Shown here one piece after another: positions 1 through 5,403 of a DNA stretch of 13,510 bases. The DNA comes from CAYFUT01 sp964346395 (lineage in GTDB: Bacteria > Bacillota > Halanaerobiia > Halobacteroidales > Halobacteroidaceae). Position numbers and translations under genes: made by a program. The DNA lies in NCBI GenBank assembly GCA_964346395.1, contig CAYFUT010000069.1, forward strand, positions 1 to 13,510, written 5' to 3'. Under the pieces are notes generated by a model that saw only the letters and a list, made by a program, of their open reading frames with translations, was not told where the DNA came from and made no database searches. The first letter of the stretch is position 1. Every line of letters begins with the position of its first letter.

Positions 1-37
1 ATTTTTCATTTATCATTTTCCATTTTTCATTTTTCAT
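1..37. repeat. Heptamer tandem repeat (ATTTTTC)n, reaches window edge
   Basis: Five consecutive 7-base units of consensus ATTTTTC fill positions 1-35 (units start at 1, 8, 15, 22 and 29; two units each differ by one base), followed by a partial unit. On the sodC strand this reads GAAAAAT and lies immediately downstream of the sodC stop codon. The array probably continues outside the window. No function can be assigned from sequence. Confidence 0.6.
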
Positions 38-552
38 TATTTTATAACCCCGCAGGCTAGTCGTTTACCGGCATTTCCCGCCGGCTGTGTCCGGTAATCA
101 TCCGGATTCTGGTGAATAATTACCGATCTATCTACTACATCTACTACATCAAATTTGTCAGTAAATACTCTCATCCAGGCTGTTCCATTATTAGAGAAAA
201 GAACCGGTAAATCTCCCGCATGATCGCCGTGTGGTTTTCCTTCCGGAGCATAGTGCCCGCCAGCTGCTTGAAAAGGATCAGCCGGATCTCCTACTTCACA
301 GTTTCCGAACTCATGAATATGAAACCCATGCGGTCCAATCGGCTCCCGATCTTCCGTGCCCGGCTGATAAGTAGGTAAACCTGTTACCTTAACAGTGATT
401 ACTGTTCCTCTTCTTACCTGTTTGAAATAAACTACCCCTTTAATTTCCGGAGCTAGTGGACCTCCTTTCACCTCTGCTTTAGCAGTGCGGTACGGACGCC
501 AAAATTGACCTACCATCCCTAACAAGCTGTTTCCAAATAACAAATCATCCAT
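37..552 (-). CDS. sodC: Cu/Zn superoxide dismutase
   Basis: 171-residue Cu/Zn superoxide dismutase, converting superoxide to hydrogen peroxide and oxygen. All expected residues are visible: copper ligands H78, H80, H100 and H147, zinc ligands H100, H108, H111 and D114, the disulfide pair C85/C167 and the active-site arginine R164 in the GNAGKRLACG signature. An ATG 51 bases upstream (603) is also in frame, but the ATG at 552 has a GGGGG ribosome site (560-564) 7 bases away, so 552 is preferred. No hydrophobic signal peptide or lipobox is seen, so the protein is probably cytoplasmic, unlike most bacterial SodC. It keeps the copper ligand H147, which I recall is replaced in the Bacillus subtilis homologue, so activity is expected. 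It is the last gene on its strand here. A palindrome and a possible promoter lie just upstream. Confidence 0.93.
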   Translation of the reverse strand: MDDLLFGNSLLGMVGQFWRPYRTAKAEVKGGPLAPEIKGVVYFKQVRRGTVITVKVTGLPTYQPGTEDREPIGPHGFHIHEFGNCEVGDPADPFQAAGGHYAPEGKPHGDHAGDLPVLFSNNGTAWMRVFTDKFDVVDVVDRSVIIHQNPDDYRTQPAGNAGKRLACGVIK

Positions 553-571
553 CTTTTTTCCCCCAGACAAA

Positions 572-600
572 ATTATATCTGAGTTTAAGGCTAAACAAAC
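572..600 (-). promoter_or_regulatory. Possible sodC promoter
   Basis: On the minus strand a consensus -10 TATAAT lies at 577-572. The best -35 choices are poor: GTTTGT (600-595) with a 17-base spacer or TTGTTT (598-593) with a 15-base spacer. Transcription would start only about 15 bases ahead of the sodC ATG, just including the poly-G ribosome site. A weak -35 would fit a regulated promoter. Confidence 0.4.
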
Positions 601-612
601 CATGAATGGTTT
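597..612. promoter_or_regulatory. 16-bp palindrome upstream of sodC (possible operator)
   Basis: AAACCAT-GA-ATGGTTT is a perfect 7-bp inverted repeat with a 2-base centre. It overlaps the -35 region of the proposed sodC promoter, a usual place for a repressor or redox-sensor dimer to bind. The regulator is unknown, and the palindrome could be chance in A+T-rich DNA. Confidence 0.35.
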
Positions 613-727
613 AGTTACTTTATACTACGCACCTCTCAAGTAAATCGTGTGCAAAATCTAAAAGATTGAGTAAAATATATAAGTATCAGAGACATACGGT
701 GAGTTTTACGATGAAAACTATTATTAA

Positions 728-894
728 GACCGGGCGGGAGGGTATTTTCACCTGACTTTTAAAGTTTTTTGTTTAGGGTTATGGAATGTAAGCCTAACTG
801 AAATTGGGTAAAAAAGAACTTTTTTATTTCAGTTAGGCTGGAATGGAATAAACAAAAAAGTTTATCGGAAGGAAAAATACCCTCCCGCCCGGTC
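728..894. repeat. 167-bp near-continuous inverted repeat (MITE-like or folded-RNA element)
   Basis: The outer arms 728-748 and 874-894 are perfect 21-base reverse complements, beginning GACCGGGCGGGAGGG. Inside, imperfect arms around 762-775 and 848-863 share TTTTTTGTTTA. Next come perfect 14-base arms at 791-804 and 826-839 (AGCCTAACTGAAAT). The tip is itself self-complementary: AAAAAAG-AA-CTTTTTT. Transcribed or single-stranded, the whole element would form one long hairpin. It encodes no protein. The GC-rich ends contrast with A+T-rich surroundings. There is no T-run after it on either strand, so it is not a simple terminator. No clear target-site duplication flanks it. A non-autonomous MITE-like element is the leading idea, and a structured RNA is the alternative. 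Confidence 0.7.
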
Positions 895-1016
895 GTGAAA
901 AAATAAAAATTAGGTGATTAGAAAAGTATTTTAGAGCTAAACTCGCATAATTCAGTTTGGTTGTAAGGAAAAGCTTCCCCAACTTTTTGCCACATACAAA
1001 AATCTAAAAATAATTA

Positions 1017-1045
1017 TTGACAAACAGTCGTTTTTTAGTTATACT
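1017..1045 (+). promoter_or_regulatory. Sigma-70/SigA promoter of the tRNA gene
   Basis: TTGACA at 1017-1022, a 17-base spacer and TATACT at 1040-1045 form a near-consensus promoter. The start would fall near 1052, about 78 bases before the mature tRNA, leaving a 5' leader for RNase P to remove. Confidence 0.85.
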
Positions 1046-1129
1046 AATAAGCGTCGCATAAATTAAGCATGAACTTGTTTTACTAAATCTCAAACTTAGC
1101 CTTAACCTCAAACTCAATACACACTCCGT

Positions 1130-1206
1130 GGACCCGTAGCTCAGCTGGCTAGAGCAGTCGGCTCATAACCGATCGGTCGGGGGTTCAAATCCTCCCGGGT
1201 CCACCA
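1130..1206 (+). tRNA. tRNA with CAU anticodon, probably tRNA-Ile2 (lysidine type)
   Basis: A complete 77-base cloverleaf with encoded CCA. Acceptor arms GGACCCG/CGGGTCC, D arm GCTCAGCTGGCTAGAGC, anticodon stem GTCGG/CCGAT (one G-U pair), loop CTCATAA, T arm GGGGG-TTCAAAT-CCTCC. CAU is shared by initiator Met, elongator Met and Ile2. The intact Watson-Crick first acceptor pair rules against initiator. The AGAGCAG start of the anticodon arm, the CTCATAA loop and the GGTCG variable region resemble the tRNA-Ile(CAU) that TilS converts to read AUA, but elongator tRNA-Met cannot be excluded by eye. It is the only RNA gene in the window. No clear intrinsic terminator follows, only T-rich DNA before the converging PilZ gene. 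Confidence 0.95.
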
Positions 1207-1227
1207 TTATTATTTTTTGTTACTTTT

Positions 1228-1878
1228 TTACAGTAACCCCGCTTCTTTATATTCAATCTGCTTTTTATTTACATACCCCTTAATCTGCTTTCGCTTCTCT
1301 TCCGAACATAAAAATTCAACTCCTATATCATAAATTCGATTATTTATCCGGGCCAACTGCTTCTTCCTAACTACTTCTGCCCGCAGACTAGCAAAGGGAA
1401 AATCAGCCAGGGTAAATCCAAGTTCAATCACATTCCCCGACACTAATTTGAAAGCAGTAACTAATTTAGCTCCCCCAGCACTAATATCTTCAACATTGGC
1501 CGAATACTGATTCCCAGTAAATAGCGGCTTCTCAACAATGATAAAAGTAGTAGTATGATAAATATTAATCCGTTTATACCGCCGCTCCTGAATCCGCCTA
1601 CCTTGTTTACTAATTATTAATTGATAGATGTTTTTTTCTGATTTACCCTCTAATAATTCCCCCTCAAATTCATATAACCCGCTCTCTCTTCCATTTTGCA
1701 CTCCAATCATTAAATTATCAATAGCCTTATTAAATAATGGAATCTTTATCTCATATTTGCGATCGGAAATTCTTGCTCTAATTTTAGCATTTACCTTTTC
1801 TTTGTTTATTACACAGGTTATCCAACTATTGAGAGGAAAAATATCAGGGATAAATTCTACCTTACTTCCTTGCCTCAT
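1228..1878 (-). CDS. PilZ-domain protein with YcgR-like N-terminus (c-di-GMP receptor)
   Basis: 216 residues. The C-terminal half is a PilZ domain: the RxxxR motif is R99-R103 in QERRYKR and the [D/N]xSxxG motif is D131, S133, G136 in VEDISAGGAK. These are the two elements that bind cyclic di-GMP. The N-terminal ~90 residues look like the YcgR-type flagellar-brake barrel, so a role in motility or surface behaviour is likely, but this is inferred from the domain layout. No membrane segment or signal peptide is seen. The ATG at 1878 has AGGAGTG about 7 bases upstream. The gene begins right behind the cspA terminator, with no room for a promoter of its own, suggesting read-through from cspA. A 6-bp hairpin (1219-1237) overlaps the stop codon but lacks a T-run. 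Confidence 0.85.
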   Translation of the reverse strand: MRQGSKVEFIPDIFPLNSWITCVINKEKVNAKIRARISDRKYEIKIPLFNKAIDNLMIGVQNGRESGLYEFEGELLEGKSEKNIYQLIISKQGRRIQERRYKRINIYHTTTFIIVEKPLFTGNQYSANVEDISAGGAKLVTAFKLVSGNVIELGFTLADFPFASLRAEVVRKKQLARINNRIYDIGVEFLCSEEKRKQIKGYVNKKQIEYKEAGLL

Positions 1879-1897
1879 TCTATATCACTCCTAGCAC

Positions 1898-1938
1898 AAA
1901 AAATTAAAATTAGGAGCTTCTGAACCCAGAAGCCCCTA
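1898..1938 (-). terminator. Intrinsic terminator after cspA / attenuator ahead of the PilZ gene
   Basis: On the minus strand arms 1938-1927 and 1922-1911 pair around the loop GGTT (TAGGGGCTTCTG with CAGAAGCTCCTA, one mismatch), followed by a T-rich tract (1910-1898). It ends only about 20 bases ahead of the PilZ start codon, so leakage through it would control the PilZ gene. A second weak stem (GATGA/TCATC, 1945-1960) lies between it and the cspA stop. Confidence 0.85.
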
Positions 1939-1971
1939 GGACCGGATGATATATGTCATCTAATTTAGAAA

Positions 1972-2172
1972 TTATAATTTAAAGACGCGTTCTGCTTTTA
2001 AGCCTTTTTCTCCTTTTACAACATCCAGTTCAACTTCTTGCCCGTCTTTTAAATTCTTAAATACGTCATTTCTAATAGCCGAAAAATGAACAAAAACATC
2101 CTTACCTTCTGCCAATTCAATAAACCCATAACCACGCAGCGAATCAAACCATTTAACTGTTCCTGTTTCCAT
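1972..2172 (-). CDS. cspA: Cold-shock protein (CspA family)
   Basis: 66-residue single cold-shock domain, a single-stranded nucleic-acid-binding beta-barrel that melts RNA secondary structure and acts as an RNA chaperone. Both RNA-binding signatures are present: RNP1-like GYGFIE at 14-19 and RNP2-like DVFVHFSAI at 25-33. The N-terminal TGTVKWF and the length of 66 residues are typical. AGGAGG lies 8 bases before the ATG. A strong promoter (2231-2259) gives a leader of roughly 50 bases, much shorter than the long thermosensor leader of E. coli cspA, so cold control by leader folding is not evident. A hairpin terminator follows, with the PilZ gene directly behind it. Which csp paralogue this is cannot be told from sequence. 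Confidence 0.97.
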   Translation of the reverse strand: METGTVKWFDSLRGYGFIELAEGKDVFVHFSAIRNDVFKNLKDGQEVELDVVKGEKGLKAERVFKL

Positions 2173-2230
2173 AGCGTTTCATGCCTCCTGTTTACATTTG
2201 CTTATTCTTTATTTAACCCCTGACATAAAA

Positions 2231-2259
2231 ATTGTAACATATAATTACTCGTCTGTAAA
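2231..2259 (-). promoter_or_regulatory. SigA-type promoter of cspA
   Basis: On the minus strand TTTACA (2259-2254), a 17-base spacer and TACAAT (2236-2231): five of six consensus bases in each box. Transcription would begin near 2224, about 50 bases before the cspA ATG. Confidence 0.8.
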
Positions 2260-2269
2260 CCAAATCAAG

Positions 2270-2294
2270 AAAAAGCCTGCAGCTTACTGAAGCT
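2270..2294 (-). terminator. Intrinsic terminator of yccF
   Basis: The minus-strand stem AGCTTCAG (2294-2287) pairs with CTG-c-AGGCT (2282-2274, one bulged base) around a 4-base loop, followed by TTTTT. The stem includes the last codons and stop of the gene. It separates yccF from the cspA promoter. Confidence 0.65.
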
Positions 2295-2661
2295 TTTGAT
2301 AACTCCGCCCAAAAGGAGCAAGCGCCAGGGAAGCCAATTGAAAATGCTGTTGGGCAAACGGAATGCCCACTATCGTAACTGCAAATAACAGTGCCAGAGC
2401 AAGATGGGTTATCACTGCCCAGATACCACCAAATAAAAACCAGATTAGATTCATAGCTATTTTGAATCCGTTAGTAGGATTATTACAAGGTACTATTTCT
2501 TTTTTAAAGGGAAAACAAGCCACCCCAGCTAACTTAAACAGCTGAAGCCCAAAGGGAATTCCTACTATTGTTAAACAACAACTTACTCCCCCTAGCAAAT
2601 ATTCAATTCCAATTATCCACCCTCCCAGGATAAACCACAGCAAATTACCAATTATCCACAT
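2284..2661 (-). CDS. yccF: YccF-family (DUF307) inner-membrane protein
   Basis: 125-residue, very hydrophobic protein with an internal duplication. Residues 5-53 and 71-117 each carry a hydrophobic segment with WF-x2-GG followed by TIVGIPF and a QxFxLA tail (TIVGIPFGLQLFKLA at 31-45, TIVGIPFAQQHFQLA at 96-110). This twin motif is the signature of the YccF family, predicted integral membrane proteins of unknown molecular function. Several membrane segments are expected (about 5-25, 28-50, 70-95 and 92-115). Start: ATG at 2661 with GGGGAG 4 bases upstream. It is divergent from the DUF4397 gene and is followed by its own terminator, so it seems to be a one-gene unit. A hairpin lies in its leader. 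Function cannot be inferred beyond the membrane location. Confidence 0.88.
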   Translation of the reverse strand: MWIIGNLLWFILGGWIIGIEYLLGGVSCCLTIVGIPFGLQLFKLAGVACFPFKKEIVPCNNPTNGFKIAMNLIWFLFGGIWAVITHLALALLFAVTIVGIPFAQQHFQLASLALAPFGRSYQKLQ

Positions 2662-2681
2662 CTGTCTCCCCTTTCACCTCC

Positions 2682-2708
2682 AAGTTCCGCTTAACAGGAA
2701 CTTTTTTT
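2682..2708 (+). terminator. Plus-strand terminator-like hairpin inside the yccF/DUF4397 divergent region
   Basis: AAGTTCC (2682-2688) pairs perfectly with GGAACTT (2697-2703), and seven Ts follow (2702-2708). It has the form of an intrinsic terminator for plus-strand transcription, yet no plus-strand gene lies nearby upstream. On the minus strand it is a leader hairpin just ahead of the yccF ribosome site. It may stop antisense transcription of yccF from continuing into the DUF4397 gene, or it may control yccF translation. Confidence 0.5.
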
Positions 2709-2759
2709 CACTGACTACATATAATATTATAAATTTATTTAAAGAGGTGATTTGAATTT

Positions 2760-3371
2760 ATGAATTCTAATAGTCAATCCTATCTTCGTCTGCTTCATGC
2801 TGTTCCTCAGGCACCCGCAGTAGATGTTTATCTCAACAATAAGTTAGTAGCTGATAAACTAACTTACCGCAGCTTTACCGATTATTTTTCCGTTACTGCT
2901 GATAGCCTGCAGATTAAAGTTTATTCTGCCGCCGACAAGCAATTACTACTGTCTACCACAGCTGATATTCCCGATAACACAATCTTTACCTTTTCCCTGG
3001 TCGGCCAACTGCCCAACATTAATTTATTAACAATTGAAGATCCCCGGATTCCTATCCAACCTACTAGAGCTTACTTCCGGTTTGGGCATCTAGCTCCTAC
3101 TGCCCCAGCAGTAGATGTTACCTTCGCAGACGGGACAGAACTGTTCAAAAATATATCTTATCAACAAGTAACTGATTATATTTCTCTCAGCCCCGGAACT
3201 TATACTTTAGAACTTAGACCAGCAGGAACCGATCAGGTAGTCCTCTATGTGCCGAATATTACTTTAACTCCTAACCGCTTCTTTTCCGGTTATGCTGTCG
3301 GGTTAGTCAGTGATGAACCCTCTTTACAGCTTTTAATTCCCCTGGATGGTAATTCATATATCGAATTTTAA
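2760..3371 (+). CDS. DUF4397-domain repeat protein
   Basis: 203 residues made of two related halves. Residues 8-25 (LRLLHAVPQAPAVDVY) and 105-121 (FRFGHLAPTAPAVDVT) are the repeated starts of two DUF4397 units, each followed by a YxxxTDYxS(V/L) segment (36-44, 134-142) and beta-rich sequence. Members of this family are mostly surface or envelope proteins of unknown role. This one has no signal peptide or anchor: it begins MNSNSQSY and runs directly into the first repeat. The start has GAGGTGA about 9 bases upstream. It is the only plus-strand protein gene in the window and appears monocistronic. A TATAAT at 2720-2725 may be its -10 box, but no good -35 is visible. No clear terminator of its own follows, although the strong hairpin at 3478-3502 could stop converging transcripts. 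Confidence 0.85.
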   Translation: MNSNSQSYLRLLHAVPQAPAVDVYLNNKLVADKLTYRSFTDYFSVTADSLQIKVYSAADKQLLLSTTADIPDNTIFTFSLVGQLPNINLLTIEDPRIPIQPTRAYFRFGHLAPTAPAVDVTFADGTELFKNISYQQVTDYISLSPGTYTLELRPAGTDQVVLYVPNITLTPNRFFSGYAVGLVSDEPSLQLLIPLDGNSYIEF

Positions 3372-3473
3372 ACTTATTATATTATATGCATTGCCACAAC
3401 AAGATGTTACCAACTTACCCTACTATATTGGTCTATTCTAAATGAAAATGATTTTTCCTATCGGATTCAAAAG

Positions 3474-3502
3474 AAAAAAACTGAGAGCAGAGCTCTCAGT
3501 TT
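3474..3502 (-). terminator. Strong intrinsic terminator ending the queG-flavin reductase unit
   Basis: A perfect 11-bp stem (AAACTGAGAGC, 3478-3488, with 3492-3502) around a 3-base loop. On the minus strand it is followed by a run of Ts (3480-3474). It lies 12 bases past the stop of the flavin-reductase-like gene. The short T-run on the other strand may give weak bidirectional action for the converging DUF4397 gene. Confidence 0.92.
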
Positions 3503-3514
3503 AAGAAGAAATAA

Positions 3515-4018
3515 CTATTCAGTTCGGTGACAGGCAACAATTTCTCCATAATAAAGTGTATGATAATCGTCTTCTGGATATAACTGCTCATCAATTTCGG
3601 AATCTAAATTTTCTTTATCCATTACCTGTTTGAACTTAACCCGGCACTCATAATGAAGATTACAGCCGGCAATCAGCGGCGTTTCTACCTGCTGCCCAGA
3701 GATAGTTTCTAAGTCACAAGCAGCAAATTTATCATGGTCACGCCCTGATTTAGTTCCACAAAAATTTAATTCCTCCTGTAGTTGACCATTCAGCGGAAAA
3801 CTGACTGTGAAGCTATCTGTCTTTTCCAGTAATTGATACGTATAGCGCGAATGTCTAACCATGACCATTAAAATAGGTTTGCCCCAGATATACCCTATAT
3901 TCCCCCAACCGATTGTCATCGTATTTAATTCCCCATCAGCCTCAACTGTCAGAAAAGCCCCCTTAGGGAGTACCCTGAGGGCTTCCTGAACATAAGCATC
4001 ATACGGGACGGTTTCCAT
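3515..4018 (-). CDS. Flavin reductase-like FMN-binding split-barrel protein
   Basis: 167 residues with the flavin-reductase-like fold: NTMTIGWGNIGYIW (32-45), KPILMVMVRHSRYT (47-60) and SFTVSFP (69-75) are the strands and loops that hold FMN, followed by CGTKSGRDHDKF (87-98), typical of the family in anaerobes. Related proteins reduce flavins or carry FMN in electron transfer. The substrate and partner here are unknown. A longer reading from an ATG at 4111 would overlap the preceding gene by 56 bases and lacks a ribosome site. The ATG at 4018 has GGGGGG 6 bases upstream, so 4018 is preferred. The gene follows the DUF362 iron-sulfur gene by 37 bases and ends at a strong terminator. The two may work as an electron-transfer pair, but that is inference. 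Confidence 0.85.
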   Translation of the reverse strand: METVPYDAYVQEALRVLPKGAFLTVEADGELNTMTIGWGNIGYIWGKPILMVMVRHSRYTYQLLEKTDSFTVSFPLNGQLQEELNFCGTKSGRDHDKFAACDLETISGQQVETPLIAGCNLHYECRVKFKQVMDKENLDSEIDEQLYPEDDYHTLYYGEIVACHRTE

Positions 4019-4055
4019 TCTTTGCCCCCCTTTTTTATCTTTAGAAGTCTCATCT

Positions 4056-5168
4056 TTAATCAAGTTCAACCAAGTTATACTCTCTAGTGCCCAAACCAAT
4101 TTCTGCCCCATGCTTTAACTGAGCTTGCGGGTCAATATCAGGATGTACTCCAGCAAATTTATCTTCTCCGGAAGCAAAGTTTTTCTGCAGCGCACTATTT
4201 TTATTCCCCTGCTTTTGATTTACCAGATCATAACAGGCCTGATCTAAAGCCACCGGATCTTGCGAAGCTAAAATCCCTACGTCGCTAACAATTGGCCGAT
4301 CGCTCCAAGGAGCACAGTCGCAGTCGGGGGATACATTCATTACAAAGTTAATATAACCTACTTTATCCCGCTTATTTTTTATAGCTCCCAGAGTAAATTC
4401 AGCCATTCGTTCCTGCATCGCCACCGGCGCATCCTCAAATTGCGGCGAAATTGCTTCGGTAGGACAAGTTACTATACATTCCCCACAGCCTACACATTGG
4501 TCAGGATCAATGACAGCTATTTCATTGACTGTAATTGCATCATGAGCACACCACTGGGCACACTTTCCACAGGCAATACATTCCTCAGCCGTTACTTCCG
4601 GTTCTACAGCTGCATGCATCATCTGTTTACCGCTGCGGCTGCCTAATCCCATACCTACATTTTTTATTGCCCCGCCAAATCCGCTTAATTCATGGCCTTT
4701 AAAATGGGCTAGACTAATTAAACCATCAGCTCGAACAGCTTCCGAACCAATCTTTACGGTATCAAAATGCTTACAATTATCAACTTCTATTTCATCAAAA
4801 TTCTTGCCCTGCAGTCCGTCCGCAATTACTAAGGGCGCCTGGACTGTAGAATAGCCAAATCCATGTGCAATAGCAGTATTCAAATGATCAATAGAGTTAT
4901 CTCTTTCCCCTGAATACAGGGTATTAGCATCAGTCAAAAAAGGCTTGCCCTGTTTAGCCTTAATCTCTTCCACAATCCTACGGGCAAACATCGGTCGAAT
5001 AAACCCATTATTGCCCCTTTCTCCAAAGTGCATCTTAATTCCTACTAAATCTTCAGCTTCTATTTGGGCAGCAAACCCTGCCTGCTTAAATAACCGAGAC
5101 AACTTATTAACTAAGCTATCCTGGCGATTATCGGTTTTACGGTTATAAAAGTAAACATCAGCGGTCAT
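4056..5168 (-). CDS. DUF362 protein with two [4Fe-4S] ferredoxin motifs
   Basis: 370 residues. The N-terminal and C-terminal parts are DUF362-like (IKMHFGERGN at 44-53, FLTDANTLYSG at 77-87, HFKGHELSGFGGAIKN at 155-170, ASQDPVALDQACYDL at 301-315). A bacterial-type ferredoxin insert lies between them: C197, C200, C203, C207 and C225, C228, C231, C235. The first motif lacks the proline usually found after its fourth cysteine (WCAHDAI). A C-D-C pair (283-285) sits near the end of the domain and is another candidate metal or thiol site. The protein is probably cytoplasmic, with no signal peptide. The reaction is unknown; the family is annotated only as iron-sulfur centre proteins. Its ribosome site is seven Gs (5176-5182), 7 bases before the ATG. 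It lies 16 bases after the PhoU-like fragment and ahead of the flavoprotein gene, in one unit with queG. Confidence 0.9.
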   Translation of the reverse strand: MTADVYFYNRKTDNRQDSLVNKLSRLFKQAGFAAQIEAEDLVGIKMHFGERGNNGFIRPMFARRIVEEIKAKQGKPFLTDANTLYSGERDNSIDHLNTAIAHGFGYSTVQAPLVIADGLQGKNFDEIEVDNCKHFDTVKIGSEAVRADGLISLAHFKGHELSGFGGAIKNVGMGLGSRSGKQMMHAAVEPEVTAEECIACGKCAQWCAHDAITVNEIAVIDPDQCVGCGECIVTCPTEAISPQFEDAPVAMQERMAEFTLGAIKNKRDKVGYINFVMNVSPDCDCAPWSDRPIVSDVGILASQDPVALDQACYDLVNQKQGNKNSALQKNFASGEDKFAGVHPDIDPQAQLKHGAEIGLGTREYNLVELD

Positions 5169-5184
5169 TACTAGGCCCCCCCGT

Positions 5185-5403
5185 TTAAGAATTGGATTGA
5201 AAACTAATTGCTACTGTAGCTGTCTGGTCGCTAATATGTTCTAAGCTTTCCAGCAACTCTAAATAAAATATTCCCGTCGCCGGTTCACAAATTCCCTGAT
5301 TTAGTCGCGCTCTATATTCCTGCTTATATTCAGCCTGTAACTCATCTAATTCTTCTTCCACCGCAATCAATTCCTGCGCTATCTGTAAGTCTTTTTGCTC
5401 CAA
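5185..5403 (-). CDS. PhoU-like C-terminal fragment (probable gene remnant)
   Basis: A 72-codon reading frame starting at TTG (5403). The residues ELDELQAEYKQEYRARLNQG, then GIFYLELLESLEHISDQT, resemble the last helices of the PhoU-like domain at the C-terminus of Na/phosphate cotransporter (NptA-type) proteins, where a GI.FLDLLSNLERI.DH pattern is usual. Homologous-looking helix sequence continues upstream of the TTG without a start codon, up to a stop at 5452-5454. No ATG or GTG and no ribosome site precede it. The transporter part and the first PhoU helices are absent. I judge it a decayed 3' remnant, or a tiny coding gene translated weakly, within the queG unit. Its stop lies just ahead of the poly-G ribosome site of the DUF362 gene. 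Similarity is by eye and moderate. Confidence 0.5.
   Translation of the reverse strand: MEQKDLQIAQELIAVEEELDELQAEYKQEYRARLNQGICEPATGIFYLELLESLEHISDQTATVAISFQSNS

Larger units (their letters stand above)
604..1129. other. 526-bp intergenic region without a protein gene
   Basis: Between sodC and the tRNA I see no credible reading frame with a ribosome site on either strand. The region holds the palindrome at its left edge, the 167-bp inverted-repeat element (728-894), and the tRNA promoter (1017-1045) with an A+T-rich precursor leader. A small stem (AGTTTT/AAAACT) near 702-719 lies just outside the large element. Stretches 613-700 and 895-1016 show nothing recognisable. Confidence 0.6.

Noticed and set aside
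731..742. G-quadruplex in the GC-rich end of the inverted repeat
   Set aside because: Only three GGG runs are present in one arm; a normal intramolecular quadruplex needs four.
721..901. Target-site duplication around the 167-bp inverted repeat
   Set aside because: Flanks TTATTAA (left) and GTGAAAA (right) do not match; the loose resemblance of wider A-rich flanks is expected by chance.
1219..1237. Small hairpin GTTACT/AGTAAC between the tRNA and the PilZ gene as a terminator
   Set aside because: No T-run follows the stem on either strand, so it does not meet the form of an intrinsic terminator; kept only as a note.
1628..1894. Plus-strand reading frame opposite the PilZ gene
   Set aside because: Antisense shadow; the PilZ motifs on the minus strand fix the true frame.
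2173..2230. Long cold-sensing cspA leader or riboswitch
   Set aside because: The promoter predicts a leader of only about 50 bases, with no strong fold and no recognisable riboswitch core.
4019..4111. Longer N-terminus for the flavin-reductase-like protein (ATG at 4111)
   Set aside because: It would overlap the DUF362 gene by 56 bases, has no ribosome site, and the added residues are just the DUF362 coding sequence read in another frame.
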